Assembly: GCA_002361735.1 (NCBI GenBank)
Contig: DETS01000027.1
Span: 1-59,395, forward strand
From: Lachnospiraceae bacterium UBA3282
GTDB lineage: Bacteria > Bacillota > Clostridia > Lachnospirales > Lachnospiraceae
Length of the DNA stretch: 59,395 nt
Reading direction: 5' to 3'
Shown piece by piece: positions 9,140 through 16,489 of the stretch. The position numbers were made by a program, and so were the translations under genes. The notes under the pieces are model-generated. The model ran no database searches, was not told the DNA's origin, and saw only the letters and a list, made by a program, of their open reading frames with translations. The number at the start of each line of letters is the position of its first letter. Positions within the stretch are counted from its first letter, which is position 1.

Positions 9140-9646
9140 ATGGAAATAGAACGCAAATTTACCGTAACCAAACTGCCCGATGATTTGGAAACTTATCCCT
9201 GTCATATCATCGAACAGGCTTATCTCAATACGGACCCGGTGGTCAGGGTCCGCCGTGAGGACGATTCTTTTTACATGACTTATAAGGGGAAGGGGCTGCT
9301 TGCCAGAGAGGAGTATAACCTCCCCTTAAATGAGGCGTCTTACTATCATCTGCGCGAAAAGGCGGACGGCAATGTGATCAGCAAAAGACGCTATGTGATA
9401 CCGATTCAGGAACCGACATTTGATATGACACGCTTGTCATCTTCTGGGAAGAAAATTGACCAAATCAGTCTATCCGTGGAACTGGATCTTTTTGAACCAC
9501 CGTTTGCACCGCTGGTCATCGCGGAGGTGGAGTTCCCGGATCGGGAAACAGCGGAGGCATTCCAGTTGCTTGACTGGTTCAGTCAAGATGTGACAAACGA
9601 TCCTACCTACCATAATTCCAATTTAAGCAAACAGAAATTTGCCTGA
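9140..9646 (+). CDS. CYTH-domain protein (triphosphate-binding tunnel fold)
   Basis: 168 residues. The opening MEIERKFTV is the EXEXK signature of the CYTH superfamily, and VVRVRREDDSFYMTYKGKG, YNLPL, SKRRYVIP, SVELDLF and IAEVEFPD supply the charged strands lining the tunnel that binds triphosphate and metals. Relatives include inorganic triphosphatase, thiamine triphosphatase and class IV adenylate cyclase; which applies here cannot be told from sequence. An AAGGATG ribosome site lies upstream. The following lipoprotein gene converges on it. Confidence 0.85.
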   Translation: MEIERKFTVTKLPDDLETYPCHIIEQAYLNTDPVVRVRREDDSFYMTYKGKGLLAREEYNLPLNEASYYHLREKADGNVISKRRYVIPIQEPTFDMTRLSSSGKKIDQISLSVELDLFEPPFAPLVIAEVEFPDRETAEAFQLLDWFSQDVTNDPTYHNSNLSKQKFA

Positions 9647-9710
9647 TTACCTTCATGCAGGAGTTTTTACAAAGGCATGCGTCGGGAATTTCAAATTTTG
9701 GCTGCGATTT

Positions 9711-10367
9711 TTAGGTTTCAGATAAGAGGGTAAGCATTTCTTCTTTTTCGAGGGCATTCTCCGCGCAGACTTTCTCGTCGGCATTGGCAATTCCCAGACT
9801 TTCCGCTAAGCTTTCATAGGACGCTTCGTCCGTTTCTTCACCCATCGAAAAATATTCGGTAATGCCTTCGCCGGTATAGACGTCGTTTTCGTCATAGACG
9901 GCATTGTAGACGTAATTTAACAGGGGTACATCGCTGTCGGTGAGCGTATGGTTATGATCGATCCTGTAGTAAGAGCAGCCGTAACCGCCTTCGTCTCCGC
10001 CGCCGTTCCAGCGTGCAAATTCACACAAGATCCCTGTCCGCTCGAAATAGGTCAGTTCTACGGTACTGAGAGCATCCGCCATACAAAAGAGGGTGTCATC
10101 CTTCACTGTGTAAATGGAATAAGTCAGATCATAGCTGTCGTAAACCATCAGTTCCGGGGTGTCGTCATTGTCCAGGAAAATCAGGGAAAATAATGCGTTT
10201 TCGTTTGTGTTTTCCGTGACGGCCTGCGCGTAAACGTCCTGATAGCTGTGTGGCGTTGTTTCAGTGGTGGGAGCATGGGCAGGCGTTTTCGGCTCGTTGC
10301 CTGTGGGAGCGCAGGCAGACAAGAGCAGAAGGAGGAACAGAGTGGCAGATAAGAGTTTTTTGCGCAT
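9711..10367 (-). CDS. Secreted lipoprotein of unknown function
   Basis: 218 residues. The N-terminus MRKKLLSATLFLLLLLSAC is a lipoprotein signal with the lipobox LSAC, so the mature protein should be anchored outside the membrane through its cysteine. The rest is acidic, with a Pro/Thr-rich linker and then a globular part beginning YQDVYAQAVTENTNENALFSLIFLDNDDTPELMVYD, a pattern common in Clostridia where small lipoproteins describe a computed output of the kind DGxPELxV. Start is set by AAGGAG 8 bases before the ATG at 10367. No function is recognised. Confidence 0.75.
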   Translation of the reverse strand: MRKKLLSATLFLLLLLSACAPTGNEPKTPAHAPTTETTPHSYQDVYAQAVTENTNENALFSLIFLDNDDTPELMVYDSYDLTYSIYTVKDDTLFCMADALSTVELTYFERTGILCEFARWNGGGDEGGYGCSYYRIDHNHTLTDSDVPLLNYVYNAVYDENDVYTGEGITEYFSMGEETDEASYESLAESLGIANADEKVCAENALEKEEMLTLLSET

Positions 10368-10441
10368 GATGATAGCTCCTTGTTTGAGATGGTATTTTGT
10401 AATGTTTGGATTGCTTGCGTATGTCAAGTTTAAGGCGGTGG

Positions 10442-10837
10442 TCAACCTATTATTTTTTGCAATAATGCTTCCTGTAGTACCTGTGAGAAGTTAAGACCCA
10501 GAGAAAGCGCTTCTTCGTTAAGCTATTCTGGGATGGTAAGTGTTTTTTTCACAGCTTTGGAATTTGTGCGTTTTTGATAAGCAAGCATATCAAATTCAAT
10601 GATGACGCAACATTCTCCTGTAGAGAGAGTGATATCATAGGGCTGTGAGGGAGCAGGAATTACCTGATTTTCCTTTTTTCGGCAGATAAGGGCAAGACCG
10701 AGGGCTTCAAAAGCCATTTCATAAGCGGTCTGCATATCTTCTCCCTGTGTCATACATTCCGGCAGATCGGGAAAGGTAATCCAGAAACCGCCTTCCTCTG
10801 CGGTATGAAAGATAGCTGGATAAAATAGTTTTTCCAT
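10442..10837 (-). pseudogene. hicB: HicB-family antitoxin interrupted by an amber codon
   Basis: The first 104 residues (MEKLFYPAIFHTAEEGGFW, FPDLPECMTQGED, AFEALGLAL) are a normal HicB fold that would neutralise a HicA RNase. The frame stops with TAG at 10523-10525 directly after KKTLTIPE. Reading through it, the same frame continues LNEEALSLGLNFSQVLQEAL and ends at TGA 10442-10444, which is the expected HicB C-terminal DNA-binding part (usual pattern TIPEWLN...NFSQ.LQ). So a TGG tryptophan codon has become TAG. The shortened product loses its operator-binding tail. A GGAG ribosome site precedes the ATG. Confidence 0.85.
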
Positions 10838-10863
10838 ATGCGTGGCTCCTTTACATCACGGTA

Positions 10864-10944
10864 TTATTTTAAGCCTGCCTGTTTTAGAATAGCCTGCTCA
10901 AGTCCCTTTTTTAGCTTGAGATTCCTTTTCTTTAGCAAAATCAT
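10864..10944 (-). pseudogene. hicA: 3' remnant of a hicA toxin gene
   Basis: A 26-codon frame ending KLKKGLEQAILKQAGLK and then TAA. The last 18 residues match the C-terminal end of HicA toxins (typical end: a Lys-rich segment then SILKQAGL). The catalytic histidine and the double-stranded-RNA-binding-like body are missing. The only ATG overlaps the -10 box of the adjoining promoter, so no protein is likely made. It stands 26 bases before hicB, the normal hicA-hicB order, so the toxin has been deleted while its promoter was kept. Confidence 0.75.
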
Positions 10945-10971
10945 TGTAGTACGTATAAATACGTATGTCAA
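10943..10971 (-). promoter_or_regulatory. Promoter and palindromic operator of the former hicAB module
   Basis: On the minus strand TTGACA (10971-10966), a 17-base spacer and TACAAT (10948-10943) form a near-perfect promoter. The spacer is occupied by a palindrome, arms TACGTAT and ATACGTA separated by two bases (10950-10965), the expected type of HicB operator. It now drives only the hicA stub and the interrupted hicB. Confidence 0.75.
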
Positions 10972-11000
10972 TTGTCGAGTACACTTGGATTTATGTGGCG

Positions 11001-11090
11001 AATTGCCGTGATTACGTACGGTGCAGAATGACCGTACTGACCAAATGTAAATGATAGGGATACGATAACACAGGGCAGAAGATGTGTCAA
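11001..11090. repeat. 90-bp dispersed direct repeat, copy 1
   Basis: Nearly the same sequence recurs at 12631-12720. Shared blocks include GTGCAGAATGACCGTAC, CAAATGTAAATGATAG, ATAACACAGGGC and GAAGATGTG, with about 12 differences. Copy 1 abuts the truncated hicAB promoter on its left. Neither copy has terminal inverted repeats. The 11001-11321 interval otherwise holds only regulatory sequence. Confidence 0.8.
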
Positions 11091-11110
11091 GAATTGATGA
11101 AAATTAGCAG

Positions 11111-11160
11111 TTGACAAAGCGACATATATGTCGCATAATGGAAAGCGACACAGGTGTTGC
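11111..11160 (+). promoter_or_regulatory. Promoter with two operator palindromes upstream of the TetR gene
   Basis: TTGACA (11111-11116), 17 bases, CATAAT (11134-11139). The spacer contains the perfect 16-base palindrome GCGACATATATGTCGC (11119-11134). A second, imperfect copy GCGACACAGGTGTTGC lies at 11145-11160, 26 bases on, so both lie on nearly the same helix face plus half a turn. This is the usual arrangement of autoregulating TetR proteins; the downstream TetR gene is the natural ligand. Confidence 0.75.
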
Positions 11161-11223
11161 AAAAAACGACTTGAAAATGGAGGAAAATTGAAAAATAAGT
11201 CTGATGACCTTATTTTTCAATCG

Positions 11224-11310
11224 CGAGTTTGTGTCGGAGCCACAAACTCGGAATCGCAGAGCAAAATTTGAGATTTTGCTCGCGTGTCGTCGCGAAAAGA
11301 TGCTCCGACA
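11224..11310 (+). promoter_or_regulatory. Structured 5' leader of the TetR gene
   Basis: Two perfect hairpins follow the promoter: CGAGTTTGTG/CACAAACTCG (11224-11250, loop TCGGAGC) and GAGCAAAAT/ATTTTGCTC (11259-11281). The sequence 11302-11310, GCTCCGACA, is the exact complement of 11232-11240, which includes the first loop, and it ends one base before the ribosome site GGAGG (11312-11316). A pseudoknot or long-range pairing next to the ribosome site is therefore possible and could control translation. Confidence 0.5.
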
Positions 11311-11321
11311 TGGAGGAAAGA

Positions 11322-11906
11322 ATGAGTCAAAAAGGGGACAAGACAAGGCAGGGCATTCGGGAAAAGGCATATCGCCTGTTCGCGGAAAAGGGATTTAAGG
11401 AAGTTACCATGAAAGATATCTGTGAAGCGACAGGACTTAGCCGCGGCGGACTGTACCGCCATTATGAAAGCACGGAACAGATTTTTTTGGAGATTGTCAA
11501 TGGCTTTTCCAATCGACAGAAAAGCGATGTATTTGTGAAGATGGAGCAGCATATCCCGGCGGCTGACATATTGGAGGAACTTCTTGCGAAATATGAGAGC
11601 GAAATGATGGACTGCGAAAATTCCATCAGTCTTGCTATTTACGAGTTTTACAGTAATCCGACGATTGGCAAAGAAGATAATTCTGTGAAAAAACAGTATG
11701 AAATTTCAAAGGAAGTGTGGGCAGCACTGATCAATTATGGAATCGGCACCAATGAATTTCAGTGTGTGGACCCGGAAGCCGTTTTTCATGTGCTCGTATT
11801 TGCCTATCAGGGGGTGCGAATGTACAGCAGGCTAATGAAAATAGATTCAGAGATTCCTGTTCAGATTGTAGGAGAAATCAAAAGTCTTTTGCTGAAGAAA
11901 GATTGA
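11322..11906 (+). CDS. TetR/AcrR-family transcriptional regulator
   Basis: 194 residues. The N-terminal helix-turn-helix reads GIREKAYRLFAEKGFKEVTMKDICEATGLSRGGLYRHYES, the canonical TetR pattern; the C-terminal helical domain should bind a small ligand. ATG 11322 is chosen because GGAGGAAAG (11312-11320) precedes it; the open frame reaches further upstream only through the structured leader. It probably represses itself through the palindromes at 11119-11160 and may control the GNAT gene 32 bases downstream or the MATE exporter at 13407. Confidence 0.9.
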   Translation: MSQKGDKTRQGIREKAYRLFAEKGFKEVTMKDICEATGLSRGGLYRHYESTEQIFLEIVNGFSNRQKSDVFVKMEQHIPAADILEELLAKYESEMMDCENSISLAIYEFYSNPTIGKEDNSVKKQYEISKEVWAALINYGIGTNEFQCVDPEAVFHVLVFAYQGVRMYSRLMKIDSEIPVQIVGEIKSLLLKKD

Positions 11907-11938
11907 AAAAAATTTTGACATGGAAGGAAGATTGAAAA

Positions 11939-12484
11939 ATGAAAAATCACGCTGATGTTATGAAAAATGATATTATTTTGATCAGACCGACTTTAGAGTT
12001 GAGGGAAGAAGCGCTTGCTTACCGCGAGGAACACTTTCAGCAGGGCGAAAGGATTATTTATGGGAGTGAGCTGTTTGACAAGACGGAAAGCTATGAGGAA
12101 TGGCTGACTGGCGTAACGCGAAACACTGACCCGAAAACGGTAAATGAAAACTGGGTCGTCACCGACACCTTTTTTGCAGTCAGAGAACGTGACGCAAGGA
12201 TTGTCGGGATCATCGATTTGCGGCATACGCTGAATGAATTTTTGAAAGACTTGGGGCATTGCGGTTACAGTGTGCGCCCGTCTGAGAGAAGGAAGGGGTA
12301 TGCGACAGAGATGTTATGTAAACTTGTTGAGATCGCAAAAGAAGCGGGGATGAAAGAACTGCAAATTTCCGTGGAAAGGGAAAATACGGCGTCAAGAAAA
12401 GTGATAGAAAAGAATGGCGGCGTGTATGAGCGGAGTTTTGTCTTTGAGGGGGAAGCGGCGGATATTTATCGGATCGGTTTGTGA
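11939..12484 (+). CDS. GNAT-family N-acetyltransferase
   Basis: 181 residues, cytoplasmic. The acetyl-CoA-binding core is visible as VGIIDLRHTLNEFLKDLGHCGYSVRPSERRKGYATEML, with the pyrophosphate-binding RKGYAT motif near residue 115, followed by the helix-strand ENTASRKVIEKNGGVYE typical of small-molecule acetyltransferases. The acceptor cannot be named. It follows the TetR gene by 32 bases with GGAAGGA upstream of the ATG, so the two are probably co-transcribed, and a strong hairpin ends the pair. Confidence 0.85.
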   Translation: MKNHADVMKNDIILIRPTLELREEALAYREEHFQQGERIIYGSELFDKTESYEEWLTGVTRNTDPKTVNENWVVTDTFFAVRERDARIVGIIDLRHTLNEFLKDLGHCGYSVRPSERRKGYATEMLCKLVEIAKEAGMKELQISVERENTASRKVIEKNGGVYERSFVFEGEAADIYRIGL

Positions 12485-12489
12485 AGAAA

Positions 12490-12529
12490 AAGGTGTAGGG
12501 TCTTACCGTAGCATAAGACCTTACACCTT
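12490..12529 (+). terminator. Strong hairpin after the GNAT gene
   Basis: Sixteen-base arms AAGGTGTAGGGTCTTA and TAAGACCTTACACCTT with a single wobble pair and an 8-base loop. There is no long T run after it (GGTTATTGGG), so it may act as a processing or stability element as well as a terminator. Confidence 0.6.
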
Positions 12530-12550
12530 GGTTATTGGGTTACGTTGTGC

Positions 12551-12640
12551 TTAACTTTCGATACCTTCAATTACCCGTGACAAATCGCGTTGCAGTTTCT
12601 TTTCGAGTTTTTCATATTCCTTGTCGCGAAAATTGCCGCG
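12551..12640 (-). pseudogene. Possible 3' remnant of an unknown gene
   Basis: On the minus strand an open frame ends GNFRDKEYEKLEKKLQRDL, then SRVIEGIES and TAA. The composition is that of a coiled-coil C-terminus of a real protein, not random sequence, and its 5' side runs straight into repeat copy 2 with no start codon. No family is recognised. The rest of 12530-12870 holds the repeat and the promoter of the next gene. Confidence 0.35.
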
Positions 12641-12720
12641 ACAAGCACAGTGCAGAATGACCGTACAGATCAAATGTAAATGATAGAGATACCATAACAC
12701 AGGGCGGAAGATGTGCCAAG
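12631..12720. repeat. 90-bp dispersed direct repeat, copy 2
   Basis: Second copy of the element at 11001-11090, same orientation, about 1.63 kb away. It abuts a truncated minus-strand gene tail, as copy 1 abuts truncated hicAB. The two copies bracket the TetR-GNAT pair. Confidence 0.8.
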
Positions 12721-12770
12721 GGCTTCATTGGATGGGGGCAATGGCTGAACGGAAAAAGAAAGATGCGACA

Positions 12771-12818
12771 TTGTGAATTAGACAGTTGTGTGATATAATT
12801 CGGTAACGTTAATTACCG
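12771..12818 (+). promoter_or_regulatory. Promoter with inverted-repeat operator for the second GNAT gene
   Basis: TTGTGA (12771-12776), 17-base spacer, perfect TATAAT (12794-12799). Directly after it, over the expected transcription start, lies CGGTAACGTTAATTACCG (12801-12818), with arms CGGTAA and TTACCG. Its first ten bases are the reverse complement of the malQ operator core at 6377-6386, suggesting a common LacI-type regulator. Confidence 0.65.
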
Positions 12819-12870
12819 TAAGGTGTAGACAACAAAAGAGATTATGTAAATAATGCTATGGAGAGACGTC

Positions 12871-13392
12871 ATGCAAAACATTGAAATCACGACGAAACGT
12901 CTGACCCTGAAACCCTTGGGCAGCGAATACCTGGAAACGGTGAACGCCTACGCCACCGACTATGAAAACACCAAATATATGATACATCTGCCGAATGAGA
13001 ACAGAGAGGAAACGGCAGCGTTTCTGGCAGGGGTAGATGCGGAGTGGGCAAAGGAGTCGCCTGCGTCTTATAAATTTGCAATGCTCTATCAGGGAAAGCA
13101 GATCGGTGCGGTCGGCATCTATTTTGAAGACAGCATCGGGGAGCTTGGCTGGATCATCAATAAAAAGTATTGGCGAAAAGGGTTTGCTTATGAGGCGGCA
13201 AACGCCCTCGTCGCTTATTGTACGGAGCATATGGGAACGACACATTTTATTGCTCACTGCGATACGGAAAATACCGCTTCTTACAAGGTCATGGAAAAGT
13301 TGGGCATGACCAGAACCGGGGAGTGGGGCGGCAGAAGGAACCGGGCGGCGGAGGAGGATAGTTTCGAGTATCAGTACGAACTGATTTTATAG
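12871..13392 (+). CDS. GNAT-family N-acetyltransferase (RimJ/RimL-like)
   Basis: 173 residues. The opening IEITTKRLTLKPLGSEYLETV and the motifs IGAVGIYFEDSIGELGWIINKKYWRKGFAYEAANALVAYC and ENTASYKVMEKLGMTRTGEW are the standard RimJ/RimL-type order, so this enzyme acetylates an amino group on a protein, antibiotic or metabolite. ATG 12871 has GGAGAG 5 bases upstream. A well-formed promoter and operator precede it, so it is controlled separately from the first GNAT gene. The MATE exporter starts 14 bases after its end and is likely in the same operon, which hints at detoxification. Confidence 0.88.
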   Translation: MQNIEITTKRLTLKPLGSEYLETVNAYATDYENTKYMIHLPNENREETAAFLAGVDAEWAKESPASYKFAMLYQGKQIGAVGIYFEDSIGELGWIINKKYWRKGFAYEAANALVAYCTEHMGTTHFIAHCDTENTASYKVMEKLGMTRTGEWGGRRNRAAEEDSFEYQYELIL

Positions 13393-13406
13393 AGGGATTT
13401 GGAGGC

Positions 13407-14741
13407 ATGAATCACGATCTGACAAAAGGCAATGTAACAGGTTCGCTGCTTACCTTCGCGGCGCCGATGATCCTCGGCAATTTATTGCAGCAGTGCTACA
13501 ACATAGCGGACACCTGGGTGGTGGGGAAATTCGTAGGTGCTGATGCGCTGGCGGCGGTCGGTTCCTCCTATGCTTTGATGACGTTTCTCAATTCGCTGTT
13601 GATCGGTCTTTGCATGGGCGGCGGCGCTGTCTTTTCCTATTATATTGGCAAGGGCGACAGGGAGAGGGTGCGCATCTGTGCGCAGACGGCCTTTGTGCTG
13701 ATCGGGGTGCTGGCGGCGGCGCTCACGCTGCTGTCGCAGGGACTGATGCACCCGATCCTCATGCTGCTGCGCACGCCGACGGAACTTTACGGGATGACAA
13801 GGGACTATCTGGCGGTGGTCTTCTGGGGGATTTTCTTTGTCTTTCTATATAATTATTTTGCCTTTCTGCTGCGTGCGCTGGGCAATTCCGTGGCGCCGCT
13901 TTATTTTTTGGGAGTGGCGTCGGTGCTCAACATCGTGCTGGACTTATTTTTTGTGTGTGGTCTGAAACGGGGGCTTATCGGCGCGGCGGAGGCGACGGTG
14001 ATCGCGCAGGCAATCTCGGGGCTGGGGCTTGGTATGTATCTTTGGGAAAAAGAGCCGTACTACCGTTTTTCCCTGAAACGCTTCCTGCGAGAGGAGAAGC
14101 CTGTGGGAGAGATCTGCGGCTACTCCCTGATGACAGGGGTGCAGCAGTCGGTGATGAATTTTGGGATTTTAATGGTGCAAAGTCTGGTCAACAGTTTTGG
14201 CCCCACGGTGATGGCAGCGTTTGCGGCCACCGTGAAAATCGACACCTTTGCCTATATGCCGGCGCAGGAGTTCGGCAATGCTTACTCTATTTTTATTTCG
14301 CAGAATTTCGGCGCGGGAAAACGGGAGCGGGTCAGGGAGGGAACGAGAAAGGCAATGACGGTTTCCGCAATTTTTTGCGGCGTGATCTCGGTGCTGGTAT
14401 TTGCCTTTGCAAGGTTTCTGATGCTGATTTTTGTGGATGGCGGGGAGACGGAGATCATCAGGATCGGGATGCAGTATCTGCGGATCGAGGGCGCTTTCTA
14501 CATCGGCATTGGAATCTTGTTTTTACTTTACGGGTATTTTAGAGGCGTGAACAGACCGGGCGTGTCCCTGGTGCTGACGGTGATTTCTCTGGGGACAAGG
14601 GTGGTGCTTGCTTATGTTTTGGCGGCAATTCCGTCTATTGGCGTTCTCGGGATCTGGTGGGCGATCCCGATCGGCTGGGCGCTGGCGGATGTGACGGGAG
14701 TTTTGCTGATGCATATGAGAAGATATGTTATCGCTGCATAG
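13407..14741 (+). CDS. MATE-family multidrug/Na+ antiporter
   Basis: 444 residues with about twelve hydrophobic helices in two similar halves. The N-terminus MNHDLTKGNVTGSLLTFAAPMILGNLLQQCYNIADTWVVGKFVGADALAAVG is the standard MatE start, and the second half repeats it as QQSVMNFGILMVQSLVNSFGPTVMAAFAATVKIDTFAYMPAQEFGNAYSIF. It exports cationic drugs or metabolites using a sodium or proton gradient. GGAGG lies just before the ATG. Co-transcription with the acetyltransferase upstream would pair chemical modification with efflux. Confidence 0.92.
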   Translation: MNHDLTKGNVTGSLLTFAAPMILGNLLQQCYNIADTWVVGKFVGADALAAVGSSYALMTFLNSLLIGLCMGGGAVFSYYIGKGDRERVRICAQTAFVLIGVLAAALTLLSQGLMHPILMLLRTPTELYGMTRDYLAVVFWGIFFVFLYNYFAFLLRALGNSVAPLYFLGVASVLNIVLDLFFVCGLKRGLIGAAEATVIAQAISGLGLGMYLWEKEPYYRFSLKRFLREEKPVGEICGYSLMTGVQQSVMNFGILMVQSLVNSFGPTVMAAFAATVKIDTFAYMPAQEFGNAYSIFISQNFGAGKRERVREGTRKAMTVSAIFCGVISVLVFAFARFLMLIFVDGGETEIIRIGMQYLRIEGAFYIGIGILFLLYGYFRGVNRPGVSLVLTVISLGTRVVLAYVLAAIPSIGVLGIWWAIPIGWALADVTGVLLMHMRRYVIAA

Positions 14742-14828
14742 CACTGGCTATTGCAGAAAAATAAATTGCTATAGCCAATGCTTTTCCTAAACAAAAATAA
14801 AAATTTAGGGAGGCAGTTATGGGGCTAT

Positions 14829-15092
14829 ATGAGAGCAGAAGAAATTCTGCCTATTGAAGTAATCGAACTGATACAGCAGTATGTGGACGGAGAAACTATT
14901 TATATCCCGCGTAAGTCGTCAAACAGGCAGGCGTGGGGAGCGGGCACGCAGATCAAACAGGAGCTTCTTTCGCGCGACAGGCAGATATATCAGGATTATC
15001 TTGCGGGAAGTGGGACGGAGGAGTTAGCCGATAAATATTTTCTTTCGGAAAAGAGCATACAGCGTATCCTGAGAGTACAGAAGTGTTCTTAA
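14829..15092 (+). CDS. CD3324-family small HTH-like protein, 5' end probably shifted
   Basis: 87 residues starting MRAEEILPIEVIELIQQYVDG, then IYIPRKSSNRQAWG, and ending with a helix-turn-helix-like segment DYLAGSGTEELADKYFLSEKSIQRILR, the CD3324 family pattern (related to Mor-type activators). The best ribosome site, AGGGAGG at 14807-14813, belongs to an ATG at 14819 that opens a 12-codon frame. That frame reads ATGGGGCTATATG; with one G fewer it would read MGYMRAEEILP, the normal family start. The gene may therefore carry a one-base insertion, with translation limited to the internal ATG at 14829. Confidence 0.75.
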   Translation: MRAEEILPIEVIELIQQYVDGETIYIPRKSSNRQAWGAGTQIKQELLSRDRQIYQDYLAGSGTEELADKYFLSEKSIQRILRVQKCS

Positions 15093-15163
15093 AAAATGGG
15101 AGAAGAAGGCATGAGGCTGACGCTTTGGCGGGGACCTCATGTTTTTCTGCTTTGGAAAATCTT

Positions 15164-15262
15164 ATGTATTATAATGAAGTTTTGCTGTGTTATGGAATTT
15201 CTGCGGATGAATTAAAGCAGGCATATACTGCAAAGTTTGAAAAAAATATGACGCGTTGGTAA
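15164..15262 (+). pseudogene. 3' remnant of a dUTPase-like gene
   Basis: Thirty-two codons reading MYYNEVLLCYGISADELKQA and ending TAKFEKNMTRW before TAA. This resembles the C-terminus of all-alpha dUTPase/MazG-like enzymes (pattern ISxxELxxAYxxKxxxN). No upstream part of such a gene is present. I see nothing else in the 15093-15515 interval apart from AT-rich sequence before the methyltransferase. Similarity was judged by eye only. Confidence 0.4.
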
Positions 15263-15515
15263 TTTTCGGTTTATCAGTTTTTGGCAATTCTGTTATGATC
15301 TCTGTGCTGTTCATAAACCTTCTCCCATCTATGCTGCAATTTCTATGTTTATTTATGGAAAGCGCTGTTCCAACCCGTCAGGGTGTTCCTTGTTATCGTA
15401 TCACAAATGCACATAGAATGCTCATCTTTTTTTAGAAAAATGCGTGAGGTGGCAGGCGGGATGCGGCTGTGGTATGTTTTGGAAAGAGAGGATAGATTGA
15501 AAAATCAGCGCAGAA

Positions 15516-16142
15516 ATGGCGGACTTTTTCACCAAGCGTCTGCATGACTATGAGGAGCATATGTCCATCTGGGAGAAATCTTATCAGATGTTTGCCGATT
15601 GCTTACCATCAGACTGTCGGAAGCTTTTGGATTTAGGGTGCGGAACGGGCTTAGAGCTTGACAGGATCTGGCAAAGAGACCCGCGGATAGAAGTCACGGG
15701 CATCGATTTATGCCGGGATATGCTTGATAAGCTGCAGGCAAAGCACAGCGATAAAAAACTTGTTACGGTATGTGAGGACTACTTTCAATATGATTTAGGT
15801 CATGAAATGTGGGATGCGGTCATTTCCTTTGAGAGTCTGTATCATTTTCTGCCCGAGCAAAAGGAGACACTTTATCAAAAAGTTTATCACAGCCTGGAGG
15901 ACGGCGGCATTTTCCTTTTGGGGGATTACATTGCCTGCTGTGATGATGAGGAGGAACTGTTGCGTAATGTGTGTCTGAAAAAGAGGCAGAAACAGGGAAT
16001 AGCGGAGGAGTGTTTTGTGCATTTCGATATCCCGCTCACGCTGGAACATGAAACGAGGATTATGGAAAAGGTCGGCTTCCATATCGAGAAAGTGTTGGAG
16101 GATCCGGACGGAGCAACGATTATCATAGCAAAGAAAGAATAA
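15516..16142 (+). CDS. Class I SAM-dependent methyltransferase
   Basis: 208 residues. The SAM-binding motif I is KLLDLGCGTGLELDRI near residue 36, motif II acidic residue is in VTGIDLCRDML, and the motif post-II region is WDAVISFESLYHFLPEQKETLYQKVYHSLEDGGIFLLGDY, typical of Methyltransf_11/25 small-molecule enzymes. The substrate is unknown. A GGA-rich ribosome site is weak; the ATG at 15516 is the first in frame. No partner gene suggests a pathway. Confidence 0.85.
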   Translation: MADFFTKRLHDYEEHMSIWEKSYQMFADCLPSDCRKLLDLGCGTGLELDRIWQRDPRIEVTGIDLCRDMLDKLQAKHSDKKLVTVCEDYFQYDLGHEMWDAVISFESLYHFLPEQKETLYQKVYHSLEDGGIFLLGDYIACCDDEEELLRNVCLKKRQKQGIAEECFVHFDIPLTLEHETRIMEKVGFHIEKVLEDPDGATIIIAKKE

Positions 16143-16160
16143 CGAAAGGAGACCACATTT

Positions 16161-16445
16161 ATTGAATATGAAATGATACCAAGCGACTCTTTTTCGGTGA
16201 TTCGCGGCTGTGCGGAATGCGGGAGAAAAGCGCATTATGAAAGGCAGAAAGTTTCTTCTATCCCGAAAGAGGAATATCAGCGTTTTCTGGACAATGACGA
16301 AGAACTGGCGCTAAGGTATGGCAGAGAGATACGGCTGTTTCAGAAAAACAAGGCGGAGGTTGACATGGAAAGAGCAGCTGCCGCAGAGCGTTTCTTTCCT
16401 CATAGGTGCCGAAGGATTTCCGCAAACGGATTGACTGATTTTTAA
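16161..16445 (+). pseudogene. DUF1062-like gene with internal deletion
   Basis: The frame reads MIPSDSFSVIRGCAECGRK and then directly AHYERQKVSSIPKEEYQRF, LDNDEELALRYGREIRLFQKNKAEVD. DUF1062 proteins have a first CxxCG zinc knuckle, about 30 residues with a second cysteine pair, and then the YERxxVSSI segment; here the middle block is missing. The tail after AEVD is unusual and a +1 frame may be the original end. AAGGAG (16147-16152) points to a start near 16161 (ATT), while the first ATG is at 16173. I infer a decayed gene; product, if any, is non-functional. Confidence 0.5.
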
Positions 16446-16489
16446 GAATGGTATTATACTAATAGAAAAGTTTCGGAATGGAGGAAAAC

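Noticed and set aside
10264..10494. 76-codon plus-strand frame opposite the lipoprotein start
   Set aside because: Antisense to the lipoprotein signal region and the hicB tail, with no ribosome site.
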